Shown one piece after another: positions 14,553 through 21,602 of a DNA stretch of 23,406 nt; the first letter of the stretch is position 1; each line of letters begins with the position of its first letter. Origin of the DNA: an uncultured Bacilli bacterium (GTDB taxonomy: Bacteria; Bacillota_I; Bacilli_A; RF39; UBA660); NCBI GenBank assembly GCA_947599755.1, contig CANQFO010000008.1, positions 1-23,406 on the forward strand, in the 5' to 3' direction. The position numbers and the translations under genes are program-made. Below the pieces are notes generated by a model. It was not told where the DNA came from, did no database searches, and saw nothing but the letters and a program-made list of their open reading frames with translations.

Positions 14553-15734
14553 ATGCGTAATTTCTTCTTTTTAGTAATCATTCTTAGTATTGTTAGTATA
14601 TTTGTTTATTTTGATATTTTTTCTTCTCAAGAAGAGAATGAACTGATGCGTCATGTGAGTGAAAAAAGGGCTATTTTTATTAGTTATATTGAACTTAATC
14701 AATATTTAAAAGGAGAAAGTGTTATAGAAGATAAAAAGGCAATTGATTTAATGATTGATCGTGTATATCAATTGGGATTTAATATGATTATTTTACAGGT
14801 TAGGAGTTTTTCTGATGCGATTTATCCTTCTTCAATTTTTCCTTGGAGTAGTACAGTATCTAGTGGTGAAGGTGTTAATCCAGGTTATGATGTTTTAAAA
14901 TATTTTTTGAAAAAAACTCATCAAAAGAATATGATGCTTTATGCGTGGATTAATCCTTATCGAATTCGGAGTACAGAAGATGTTTTTTCTATTACTGATA
15001 TTAATCCGGCATTTTCTTATCTTAATACTGATACCATTTGGATAAAAGATGGAATTTATTATAATCCTTCTAAAATTGAAGTTGAAAATTTGATTGTATC
15101 TGGAGTTTTGGAACTTGTAAAAAATTATTCTGTTGATGGAGTTTTATTTGATGATTATTTTTATCCATCTCAAGAAATTGATTTGGAAGATTATCAAAAT
15201 TATTTGAATGATCATGATAATTTGTCTTTGTCTGATTATCATTTAATGATTATTAATCGTATGGTTATGCGAGTTCATGATGTTTGTAAGCAAGCAGGGG
15301 TTTCTTTTGGGATTTCTCCTGATGGAAATATTTCCAATAATTATGATTTTATTTCTGCTGATGTAAAAACTTGGGTACAAAGCGATCAGTATGTTGATTT
15401 TATTATGCCACAAATTTATTATGGATTTTATCATGAAGTTCGTGCTTTTAAGGAGACACTTGATGAATGGTCTTCTATGATAACTTCTAATCAGGTTGAT
15501 TTATTGGTTGCTCTTGCTTTTTATAAAGTGGGGGTTTTTGATACTTATGCAAAAAAAGGTTCAATGGAATGGATGGAAAATGATGATATGATTATGAGAG
15601 AAATTCTTTTGGCTCGAAATGTCAAACATTATGTGGGATTTGCTTTATTTCGATATGATTATTTGATTAATGAAGAATTACAGACTAATACGACGATGAT
15701 GGAAATTGAAAATATGAAAAAAATATTAAAATAA
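14553..15734 (+). CDS. GHL10/DUF187-type glycoside hydrolase-like protein
   Basis: A 393-aa exported or membrane-anchored protein with an N-terminal hydrophobic segment (about 4-20; no Cys for a lipobox) and a TIM-barrel domain of the YngK-like GHL10 family. Typical strands are seen: ELNQYL near 47, ILQVRSFSDAIYPSSIFPW (80-98), LYAWINPYRIR (129-139), VDGVLFDDYFYP (194-205, where acidic D200/D201 are candidate catalytic residues), FGISPDGNIS (252-261) and VDFIMPQIYYGF (281-292). The family is thought to cleave glycans, probably wall or exopolysaccharide, but activity is poorly characterised. GGTGAT lies 3 nt before ATG. It is probably co-transcribed with the YetF-like gene. Confidence 0.85.
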   Translation: MRNFFFLVIILSIVSIFVYFDIFSSQEENELMRHVSEKRAIFISYIELNQYLKGESVIEDKKAIDLMIDRVYQLGFNMIILQVRSFSDAIYPSSIFPWSSTVSSGEGVNPGYDVLKYFLKKTHQKNMMLYAWINPYRIRSTEDVFSITDINPAFSYLNTDTIWIKDGIYYNPSKIEVENLIVSGVLELVKNYSVDGVLFDDYFYPSQEIDLEDYQNYLNDHDNLSLSDYHLMIINRMVMRVHDVCKQAGVSFGISPDGNISNNYDFISADVKTWVQSDQYVDFIMPQIYYGFYHEVRAFKETLDEWSSMITSNQVDLLVALAFYKVGVFDTYAKKGSMEWMENDDMIMREILLARNVKHYVGFALFRYDYLINEELQTNTTMMEIENMKKILK

Positions 15735-15755
15735 CTTTTTCTTATGAGTAAAATT

Positions 15756-15764
15756 TGCTATAAT
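15756..15764 (+). promoter_or_regulatory. Extended -10 promoter of first pilin gene
   Basis: TGC-TATAAT is a perfect extended -10 element. No clear -35 is present at 17 nt. The predicted start is near 15771, about 18 nt before ATG 15789. Confidence 0.5.
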
Positions 15765-15788
15765 TGATTTTAGAGTAAGGATGTGATT

Positions 15789-16571
15789 ATGTTGAGATTT
15801 TTTTTAAAAAAACAGGATGAGAAAGGATTTACTTTAATTGAATTACTAGCTTCAATGGTCATATTGGGAATTATTTTAGCAGTTGCGATTCCTAATGTTA
15901 CAGGAATTTTGAATCAAAGTAAAAATAGTACTTATGTTGAAGATACTAAAAAGTTACTTACATTAGGTAAATATAAGTTTAGGGGAGATAATTCATTAAA
16001 AATTGCTGATAAAAGTTGTTTAATTATGGATTTGAATTATTTAGATAATTCTGAATTTGATAATCCTCCTAATGGAGGAAATTATTTATGGGGAAATTCT
16101 TTTGTAGTTATTCAGAAAAAAGGAAATCAATATTTATATTATGTTCAATTAGTTGAAAGTTTAAAAAATGGTAATAGTTATCGTGGGGTTCCTTTAGTTT
16201 CTTCTGATCAGTTAACTAGTGGGAAAGCGTCTTCATTAGTTCAAAATGTGGCGTTGGCTGATATTAATCAATCTGTTGTTTCTGAATCTGATTTTTCTAA
16301 TTCAGCAAGTCCATCTCCATCTAGTTCATCAAAACCAGCAAGTCCATCTCCATCTAGTTCATCAAAACCAGCAAGTCCATCTCCATCTGGTTCATCAAAG
16401 CCAGCAAGTCCATCTCCATCTGGTTCATCAAAGCCAGCAAGTCCTTCTCCATCTGGTTCATCATATGCTAAATCTTCTTTAAGATATCGTGCGACTGATA
16501 ATCAGTTGAAGGATTATATTCAAAGTAAAGTTGGGATTTCTTGTGAGGGAATTATACGGGCAGGAAGTTGA
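15789..16571 (+). CDS. Type IV pilin-like protein with Pro/Ser repeat
   Basis: A 260-aa class III-signal (prepilin) protein. A 13-residue basic leader ends in Lys-Gly before FTLIELLASMVILGIILAV: cleavage after Gly13 by prepilin peptidase and the conserved Glu at +5 are expected, with the hydrophobic helix that packs in the pilus core. A globular part follows (to about 170), then five copies of an 11-residue Pro/Ser repeat (about 173-225), then a short tail ending ISCEGIIRAGS. Two Cys (about 79 and 253) could form a disulphide across the repeat. Start: AAGGA (15777-15781) is 7 nt before ATG 15789; GTG 15783 would be only 1 nt from it. No pilus ATPase or platform gene is present nearby. It might be a surface adhesin or part of a competence-like pilus. 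Confidence 0.85.
   Translation: MLRFFLKKQDEKGFTLIELLASMVILGIILAVAIPNVTGILNQSKNSTYVEDTKKLLTLGKYKFRGDNSLKIADKSCLIMDLNYLDNSEFDNPPNGGNYLWGNSFVVIQKKGNQYLYYVQLVESLKNGNSYRGVPLVSSDQLTSGKASSLVQNVALADINQSVVSESDFSNSASPSPSSSSKPASPSPSSSSKPASPSPSGSSKPASPSPSGSSKPASPSPSGSSYAKSSLRYRATDNQLKDYIQSKVGISCEGIIRAGS
16305..16463 (+). repeat. 33-nt in-frame tandem repeat (4 full + 1 partial copy)
   Basis: Units at 16305-16337, 16338-16370, 16371-16403, 16404-16436 and a 27-nt partial at 16437-16463. Each encodes ASPSPS-(S/G)-SSKP. Units 1 and 2 are identical (AGT...AAA); units 3 and 4 are identical to each other but differ from 1-2 at two bases (GGT...AAG); unit 5 has one more change. This pattern points to recent unit duplication. 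It is part of the pilin gene, not CRISPR. Confidence 0.95.
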
Positions 16572-16612
16572 TGTTATTTTGTCAATCATTTTGTAAAATA
16601 TGATTAAATTTC

Positions 16613-16641
16613 TTGATTTTTAAAATGAAGTATTATATGAT
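16613..16641 (+). promoter_or_regulatory. Sigma-A-type promoter of second pilin gene
   Basis: TTGATT (16613-16618), 17-nt spacer, TATGAT (16636-16641). The predicted start is near 16648, giving a 25-nt leader. An imperfect AATCAT/ATGATT hairpin around 16585-16606 lies just upstream, perhaps a weak terminator of the first pilin gene. Confidence 0.55.
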
Positions 16642-16673
16642 TTATTTGTAGGGTATGAGAGGAGAGAAATTAA

Positions 16674-17252
16674 ATGAAAAATATTAAAAATAAAAAAGGA
16701 TTTACTTTAATTGAGTTGCTTGCTGTTATTGTTATTATGGGAATTTTATTGATGATTGCTATTCCTGCAATGACGAGATATATGGAAAATGCTAGAAAAG
16801 ATACATTTGTTGATACAGCTAAGTCTTATTCTAATGCTGTTGCTGATTTATGGGCATCTGATGGGTTAACTTGTGGTGGTACAGTTTCTACTGCGGTTGA
16901 TGTTGATAAATATTATTATGTTCCATTTTCTTCTTCTGGTAGTATTAGTGCTGGAGCTGGATCTGGAGAGACTACAATTGATTTAATTGATCAAGGAGGA
17001 AAATCTTCATGGGGTGGTAGAAATATTCAAGGTTATGTATTAATTCATGTTACTGCGAGTGGTACTAATCGTAAAACAAAGTTTTATGTAGCTATGTCTG
17101 ATGGTACTCATGGAATTCCAATTACTTCTACAACTAGTCTTGTTGAATCATCTTCACTTGCTCGTGGAAATGTTCAAATGTCTGGACAGACTTATGATAA
17201 AATTTTGAATTTTTCTAGTATAGGTTCACCAACTAAGTGTGTGGAAAATTAA
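16674..17252 (+). CDS. Type IV pilin-like protein
   Basis: A 192-aa prepilin. The leader MKNIKNKKG is followed by FTLIELLAVIVIMGILLMIAI, with the Glu at +5, giving cleavage after Gly9. The helix continues through RYMENARKDTFVDTAKSYSNAV. The C-terminal domain is rich in Ser, Gly and Thr. Cys residues near 62 (LTCGG) and 189 (PTKCVEN) are placed as for the C-terminal disulphide loop of pilins. GAGAGGAG lies 9 nt before ATG. It has its own promoter and terminator, so it is expressed separately from the upstream pilin and may be the major subunit. No assembly machinery is in the window. Confidence 0.88.
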   Translation: MKNIKNKKGFTLIELLAVIVIMGILLMIAIPAMTRYMENARKDTFVDTAKSYSNAVADLWASDGLTCGGTVSTAVDVDKYYYVPFSSSGSISAGAGSGETTIDLIDQGGKSSWGGRNIQGYVLIHVTASGTNRKTKFYVAMSDGTHGIPITSTTSLVESSSLARGNVQMSGQTYDKILNFSSIGSPTKCVEN

Positions 17253-17267
17253 TGAAGTTATTTTAAT

Positions 17268-17296
17268 AGATTAAGTTTTGTCTTAATCTTTTTTTT
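17268..17296 (+). terminator. Intrinsic terminator after second pilin gene
   Basis: AGATTAAG (17268-17275), loop TTTTGT, CTTAATCT (17282-17289), then seven T. Perfect 8-bp stem. Confidence 0.85.
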
Positions 17297-17308
17297 GACC
17301 TTTTTTTT

Positions 17309-17317
17309 TGATATACT
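17309..17317 (+). promoter_or_regulatory. Extended -10 promoter of nfo
   Basis: TGA-TATACT resembles the extended -10 consensus. A TTGACC at 17295-17300 is only 11 nt away, too close to act as its -35. The Shine-Dalgarno GGAGGT (17324-17329) follows. Confidence 0.4.
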
Positions 17318-17334
17318 GTTTTTGGAGGTAGTTT

Positions 17335-18219
17335 ATGTTATTTATTGGTAGTCATGTTGGGTTTAAGAAGGATACTCAACTTTTAGGAAGTTTAGAGGAA
17401 GCACTTAGTTATGGAGCGAATACCTTTATGTTTTATACAGGAGCTCCACAAAATACTAATCGTTATCCAATTGAAGATGGGTTAACTTTGTCTGCTCTTT
17501 CTAAGATGAGAGAGGAACATATTGATTATTCTAAAGTTATTGTTCATGCTCCTTATATTGTGAATTTAGCGAATGATAAAGATCCTTCTAAGTTTTCTTT
17601 TTCTGTTTCCTTTTTACAGGAAGAATTGGCACGTTGTGAGCAACTTGGAATTCAATATTTAGTTTTACATCCTGGTAGTCATGTAGGACTTGGAGTAGAG
17701 CAGGGAATTTCTAATATTGCTAAAGGTTTGGATATGATTTTAGGAACTCATCCAGTTACTATTTTGTTAGAGACTATGGCAGGTAAAGGTACTGAAATTG
17801 GTTCAATTTTGGAAGAAATTCAAGCAATTATGGATTTGGTTTCTCATAAAGAATATCTTGGTGTTTGTTTGGATACTTGTCATTTACATGATGCTGGGTA
17901 TGATATGAGCCATTTTGATGATTTTCTCGATCAATTTGATTCCTTAATTGGAATAGATAAAATTTATTGTGTTCATGTTAATGATAGTAAAAATGTTCTT
18001 GGTGCTCATAAAGATCGACATGAAAATATAGGATTTGGTCAAATTGGATTTGATTCTTTAACGAAAATTATTTATCATCCTAAATTAGAAAATGTTCCTA
18101 AAATTTTAGAAACTCCTTATATTGATCGAGAAAAGGCACCTTATCGATATGAAATTAGTATGATTCGTCAAAAAAAATTTGATCCTGATTTGATTTCAAA
18201 AATTAAAATGGAAAAGTGA
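17335..18219 (+). CDS. nfo: Endonuclease IV (AP endonuclease)
   Basis: Cuts DNA 5' of abasic sites in base-excision repair. The 294-aa TIM barrel has all expected trinuclear zinc ligands: H71 (VHAPYI), H112 (LHPGSHVG), E146 (LETMAGKG), D180 and H183 (LDTCHLHDAGYD), H214 (HVNDSKN), D227 and H229 (KDRHENIGFGQIG), and E259 (LETPY). GGAGGT lies 5 nt before ATG 17335. In spore formers Nfo helps repair DNA during outgrowth. In Bacillus, nfo (yqfS) is adjacent to yqfT; a small DUF2624-like gene also lies next to it here, but on the opposite strand. Confidence 0.96.
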   Translation: MLFIGSHVGFKKDTQLLGSLEEALSYGANTFMFYTGAPQNTNRYPIEDGLTLSALSKMREEHIDYSKVIVHAPYIVNLANDKDPSKFSFSVSFLQEELARCEQLGIQYLVLHPGSHVGLGVEQGISNIAKGLDMILGTHPVTILLETMAGKGTEIGSILEEIQAIMDLVSHKEYLGVCLDTCHLHDAGYDMSHFDDFLDQFDSLIGIDKIYCVHVNDSKNVLGAHKDRHENIGFGQIGFDSLTKIIYHPKLENVPKILETPYIDREKAPYRYEISMIRQKKFDPDLISKIKMEK

Positions 18220-18235
18220 AATTTTCTTTTTTTTT
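18211..18235 (+). terminator. Possible intrinsic terminator of nfo
   Basis: GAAAA (18211-18215), loop GTGAAA, TTTTC (18222-18226), then nine T. The stem is short and AT-rich, but the T-run is long. It includes the nfo stop codon. Confidence 0.45.
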
Positions 18236-18298
18236 GACAAAAAGTAAGATTTTTCACTATTTCTTTATGATACGATGATATTGGTTCTATTTTTATGT

Positions 18299-18328
18299 AA
18301 AAAATGCACAAATTGATTTTGTGCATTT
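18299..18328 (-). terminator. Intrinsic terminator of the DUF2624-like gene
   Basis: A perfect 11-bp stem (18302-18312 with 18318-18328, loop TTGAT) is followed on the minus strand by a T-run (six in a row, partly in the stem). It overlaps the stop codon of the minus-strand gene and supports that this strand is transcribed. Confidence 0.65.
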
Positions 18329-18578
18329 ATAAGTATTTTTGTTGGTATTCTTGATATAAATTTATTATTTTTTGGTAAAGATCTGGGCGTAGTAGTTTCT
18401 TTAATTGAATCATGCAAGTAGTATTTTTTTCTAGTAGCTCTTGATAATGTTTCTTTATACAATTATAAATTATTTGTGCTTCTTCGTTTGTTAAAGTTAT
18501 ATTTTGTGATATTGCATATTTTTTGATGTCTTCTATTTTTAAAAGAGGAATGTATTTTTTTATTAATTCTTTATAGAT
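18327..18578 (-). CDS. Small helical protein, DUF2624/YqfT-like, apparent AUC start
   Basis: An 83-codon minus-strand frame not opened by ATG, GTG or TTG. It reads (start)YKELIKKYI, then LLKIEDIKKYAISQNITLT (12-30), NEEAQIIYNCIKKHYQELL (31-49), and a Leu/Lys/Gln-rich C-terminal helix ending YQQKYL. This looks like a DUF2624 (Bacillus YqfT) protein: two helices around an I-T-L-T-x-E-E-A turn. Position next to nfo fits, since yqfT neighbours yqfS/nfo in Bacillus. On the minus strand AGGTGAT-ATT-ATC has the same spacing as AGGTGAT-TTT-ATG of the YetF-like gene, so the ATC at 18578-18576 stands where ATG is expected. ATT 18581-18579 is a less well-spaced alternative. Either a rare non-canonical start, a start-codon mutation or a sequence error. 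Codons end in A as in other minus genes here. Family match from memory. Confidence 0.6.
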   Translation of the reverse strand: MYKELIKKYIPLLKIEDIKKYAISQNITLTNEEAQIIYNCIKKHYQELLEKNTTCMIQLKKLLRPDLYQKIINLYQEYQQKYL

Positions 18579-18654
18579 AATATCACCTCTAAAAAAATAT
18601 ATGAAATAACTTTAAAAATATGTGATAAACTATTATTAGATGGGAGGAGTTTAA

Positions 18655-20727
18655 TTGAGAAGATATATAAAAAAAAGAAAAAAACTTAATCAAATTGCTA
18701 AAAAAAGAAATTATGATGTAATTGTTTCTCATCGATTTGTGTTTTTTCTTGTACTTGTTTTATTTTTATTTCTTTTTGTTTTTGGTAAACTTTGTTTTGT
18801 TATGATTTTTTCTTCTCATCAATATTCTTCGGAACTTGCTTCTCTTACTTATACGAAGGTTTCTGGTACTAGTTCACCAAGAGGAAGAATTTATGATCGA
18901 AATTATCGTGTAATTGTAGATAATAAATCTTTAAAAACGATTACTTATAAAAAAGAGAAAGGTACAACAGATGAAGAGATGATTAATCTTGCTAATGAAG
19001 TTGCTAATCATTTGGATTTTGATCTTTCAAAGTTAACTCTTCGTGCTAAAAGGGAATATTATTTTGTTAAGTATCCTGATCTTTGTGCAAATAAGGTTAA
19101 GAGTGAGGAAAGAGAAAAAGTTGAACAAAGAAAAATGACTAGCCGTGATTTAGATGAATTGATTTTACAACGGATTACTGAAGAGGAATTAAGCCAATTT
19201 AGTGAATTAGATTTGAAAGTGGCATATTTGTATTATTTAATGAATAATGGATATACTTATGAAGAAAAGACGATTAAAAGCGATGCTAGTGATAGTGAAT
19301 ATGCTTATATTTCGGAAAATAATGAAAAATTGAAGGGGTTTAATACTAAAATTGATTGGGAAAGAGTTTATCCTTATGGAGATACTTTAAAATCTATTTT
19401 GGGTACGGTTTCTACTTCTACTCAAGGTATTCCTGCTGAGGAAAAAGATAAATATTTAAAATTGGGATATTCTTTAAATGATCGGGTTGGGTTGAGTTAT
19501 TTGGAGAAACAATATGAAAATTATTTAAAGGGAGAAAAGGATGAATATGAAGTGATTAGTTCTCATGAATTAAAACTTGCTAAAGAGGGGAAAAGAGGAA
19601 ATGATATTGTTTTATCTATTGATATTTTATTTCAACAAAAGGTAGAACAAATTATTGCTTCGGAATTGGTACAGGCTAAAAATGAGCCTAATACAGAATA
19701 TTATGATCATTCTAGTGTAATTGTTCAAGATCCTAATACTGGAGAAATTTTGGCTATGGCTTCTAAAAAGATTGTTAATGGTGAGATTGTTGATAATATT
19801 AGTAGTATTTTGACTTCACCCATTACTCCTGGTTCTGTTGTGAAGGGTGCTTCTATTTTAGTTGGTTATAATACAGGAGCTATTCATATTGGAGAAAAAA
19901 TGATAGATGAATGTATTAAAGTAGCAGGAGCACCAGAGAAGTGTTCTTCTCATACATTAGGATTAATTGATGATATTACTGCACTTGCAAAAAGTAGTAA
20001 TGTTTATCAGTTTAAGACAGCTATTCGTGTAAATGGACAAGAATATTTTCGGGAGATGAAGCTTAATTTTAATCAAAGTTCTTTTGATACTTATCGATCT
20101 ATGTATCATTCTTTTGGATTAGGTGTTAAAACAGGAATTGATTTACCGATCGAGAGTTCTGGATGTACATCAGATGATAAGAGTGCAGGAAATTTGTTGG
20201 ATTTTGTTATGGGTCAATATGAAGCTTATACTCCCTTACAACTTTCTCAATATATTTCTACGATTGCTAATGGGGGTAGTCGATTACAACCTTATTTATT
20301 AAAAGAAGTTCATCAGGCGACTAATGGAGATGAACTTGGGAAAGTGATTTATTCTTCTTCTAAAAAAGTTCTTAATACTATAGATACGAAACCAGAATAT
20401 ATGCAAAGAATGAAAGATGGATTTTATGCTGTTATGCATATGAATGGGGGATATGGAAGAGGATATATTGATGATAAATTGGATTCTGCAGGAAAAACGG
20501 GAACTTCACAGAGTTTTATTGATAATGATCATAATGGTGTTATTGATACAGAAACGATTACTAGTTCTTTTATTGGATTTGCTCCTTTTCAAAATCCAAA
20601 ATTTTCTATTGTTGTTACTTCTCCTAATTCTTCTCATCCAAATTCTTCTTATGATTATGCTAGTTTGGTTACTCTTAGGATTACGAAAGCAGTTACTAAT
20701 CAATATTATGAAATGTATGGAATTTAA
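18655..20727 (+). CDS. pbp2b: Class B penicillin-binding protein, PBP2b-type transpeptidase
   Basis: Peptidoglycan DD-transpeptidase of the elongation machinery, cross-linking stem peptides outside the membrane. The 690-aa protein has a basic tail, one membrane anchor (about 28-52), a dimerisation/pedestal domain starting SPRGRIYDRN (74-83), the segment GYSLNDRVGLSYLEKQYENY (271-290), which is nearly that of pneumococcal PBP2b, and the catalytic domain: SVVK (394-397, nucleophile Ser394), SSN (447-449) and KTGT (614-617). The motif TPGSVVK also matches PBP2b. Just after KTG an insert D-N-D-x-N-G-x-I-D (623-631) resembles a calcium loop. Start TTG 18655 is set by GGGAGGAG (18642-18649), 5 nt upstream. 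Bacillus pbpA lies in the same broad region. PBP2B/SpoVD-type septal roles are less likely as no PASTA domain is present. Confidence 0.9.
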   Translation: MRRYIKKRKKLNQIAKKRNYDVIVSHRFVFFLVLVLFLFLFVFGKLCFVMIFSSHQYSSELASLTYTKVSGTSSPRGRIYDRNYRVIVDNKSLKTITYKKEKGTTDEEMINLANEVANHLDFDLSKLTLRAKREYYFVKYPDLCANKVKSEEREKVEQRKMTSRDLDELILQRITEEELSQFSELDLKVAYLYYLMNNGYTYEEKTIKSDASDSEYAYISENNEKLKGFNTKIDWERVYPYGDTLKSILGTVSTSTQGIPAEEKDKYLKLGYSLNDRVGLSYLEKQYENYLKGEKDEYEVISSHELKLAKEGKRGNDIVLSIDILFQQKVEQIIASELVQAKNEPNTEYYDHSSVIVQDPNTGEILAMASKKIVNGEIVDNISSILTSPITPGSVVKGASILVGYNTGAIHIGEKMIDECIKVAGAPEKCSSHTLGLIDDITALAKSSNVYQFKTAIRVNGQEYFREMKLNFNQSSFDTYRSMYHSFGLGVKTGIDLPIESSGCTSDDKSAGNLLDFVMGQYEAYTPLQLSQYISTIANGGSRLQPYLLKEVHQATNGDELGKVIYSSSKKVLNTIDTKPEYMQRMKDGFYAVMHMNGGYGRGYIDDKLDSAGKTGTSQSFIDNDHNGVIDTETITSSFIGFAPFQNPKFSIVVTSPNSSHPNSSYDYASLVTLRITKAVTNQYYEMYGI

Positions 20728-20732
20728 CTTTT

Positions 20733-20759
20733 AAGATAATTGTTATACTTTTTTCTTTT
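20733..20759 (+). terminator. Possible weak terminator after the PBP gene
   Basis: AAGATAA (20733-20739), loop TTG, TTAT-a-CTT (20743-20750, one bulged base), followed by a T-rich tract. Low stability, so termination would be partial. Confidence 0.4.
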
Positions 20760-20768
20760 CTTATTGAT

Positions 20769-20797
20769 TTGACAAAAATCTTTTGCATTTTTATAAA
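20769..20797 (+). promoter_or_regulatory. Upstream sigma-A promoter P1 of rpmG-efp
   Basis: Perfect TTGACA (20769-20774), 17-nt spacer, TATAAA (20792-20797, 5 of 6). One of the best promoters in the window, as expected for a ribosomal protein gene. Confidence 0.65.
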
Positions 20798-20810
20798 ATT
20801 TTGGTATAAT
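20782..20810 (+). promoter_or_regulatory. Downstream sigma-A promoter P2 of rpmG-efp (extended -10)
   Basis: TTTGCA (20782-20787), 17-nt spacer, perfect TATAAT (20805-20810) preceded by TGG, making an extended -10. It is interleaved with P1, 13 nt further downstream. Confidence 0.65.
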
Positions 20811-20841
20811 ACCTATAGACGTCATGTAAGGAGGGATAAAA

Positions 20842-21006
20842 GTGGCTAAAGCAGGAAATAGACAATATAAAACTCTAGTGTGTAGTGAATGTAAAAATGA
20901 AAACTATAGAGAACCAAGAAATGTTAAGAATACAACAGAACGTCTTGAATTGAATCGATACTGTTCTCACTGTAGAAAACATACAGTACATAAGGAAAAG
21001 AAATAA
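20842..21006 (+). CDS. rpmG: 50S ribosomal protein L33
   Basis: A 54-aa zinc-ribbon ribosomal protein of the large subunit: MAKAGNRQYKTLVCSECKN, then NYREPRNVKNTTERLELNRYC and SHCRKHTVHKEKK. The two Cys pairs C14/C17 and C41/C44 bind zinc, so this is the C+ form. In Bacillus a second, zinc-free copy replaces it under zinc limitation; none is visible here. Start GTG 20842 follows AAGGAGGG (20828-20835) by 6 nt. Two interleaved strong promoters precede it. Its codons are A-rich compared with the T-ending neighbours, as often in highly expressed genes. efp follows 38 nt downstream without a clear terminator. Confidence 0.95.
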   Translation: MAKAGNRQYKTLVCSECKNENYREPRNVKNTTERLELNRYCSHCRKHTVHKEKK

Positions 21007-21044
21007 AATAGGCATTGTCTTATTTTTGGGTTAGGAGTGAGAAA

Positions 21045-21602
21045 ATGATTAGTACAAATGATTTGAAAAATGGTATTACGATTGAAGTTGATGGTGCTAT
21101 TTATGTTGTGATGGATACTCAGCATGTTAAACCAGGAAAAGGTGCTGCTATTGTTAAAGCTAAACTTAAAAATTTGAGGACTGGAGCAATATTTGAAAAA
21201 ACATTTAATGCTGGTGTAAAAGTTGCAACGGCTCGTATTGAAAAGCAATTAATGCAGTATTTGTATGTTATGGGTGATACATATTATTTTATGAATATGG
21301 ATAATTACGAGCAATTAGAATTGGATAAGAGTATTATTTTGGATGGAGCTAAGTTTTTAACTGAGAATTTAGAGGTGTATATTACTACTTATGAAGGTGA
21401 AGTATTAGGGATTGATTTACCTGATAAAGTTGAGTTGGTAGTTACTCATACTGAGACAGCTGTAAAAGGTAATACAACCAATAATGCATTAAAAGATGCA
21501 GAATGTGAAACTGGTCTTGTTGTTCGTGTTCCTTTATTTATTGAACAGGGTGAAAAGATTTTGGTTTCTACTAGTGATGGAAAATATGTATCTAGGGCTT
21601 AG
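21045..21602 (+). CDS. efp: Translation elongation factor P
   Basis: EF-P rescues ribosomes stalled at polyproline. The 185-aa protein has the three beta-barrel domains: KOW-like domain I (1-65), OB domains II and III, with the C-terminal signature NALKDAECETGLVVRVPLF cut short as V-x-x-P-x-F-I-x-x-G-E. The tip loop HVKPGKGAA carries Lys32, the residue modified in other bacteria (beta-lysyl in E. coli, 5-aminopentanol in Bacillus); the modifying enzyme is not in the window. The open frame extends to 21015, but AGGAG (21033-21037), 7 nt before ATG 21045, and the family's usual N-terminus support 21045. The first pilin gene in this window encodes Ser-Pro rather than Pro-Pro repeats, so it is not an obvious EF-P client. 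Confidence 0.97.
   Translation: MISTNDLKNGITIEVDGAIYVVMDTQHVKPGKGAAIVKAKLKNLRTGAIFEKTFNAGVKVATARIEKQLMQYLYVMGDTYYFMNMDNYEQLELDKSIILDGAKFLTENLEVYITTYEGEVLGIDLPDKVELVVTHTETAVKGNTTNNALKDAECETGLVVRVPLFIEQGEKILVSTSDGKYVSRA

Noticed and set aside
16305..16463. CRISPR-like array
   Set aside because: The 33-nt units are directly adjacent with no spacers, are in frame within a gene, and no cas gene is present.
16246..16482. Repetitive Gln/His/Leu frame over the pilin repeat
   Set aside because: Alternative phase of the Pro/Ser repeat; the prepilin frame is clearly the coding one.
18234..18239. TTGACA after nfo as promoter of a small plus-strand RNA ending at the 18302-18328 hairpin
   Set aside because: No TATAAT-like hexamer lies 16-18 nt downstream, and the hairpin has its T-run only on the minus strand.
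18265..18462. A 65-codon minus-strand ATG frame beside nfo
   Set aside because: It is a different phase of the same strand as the 83-codon DUF2624-like frame, runs through its terminator hairpin, and has no ribosome site or protein-like pattern.
20999..21028. Attenuator between rpmG and efp
   Set aside because: The AATAAAATAG / CTTATTTTT pairing is imperfect and weak, and no peptide or ligand logic is visible.
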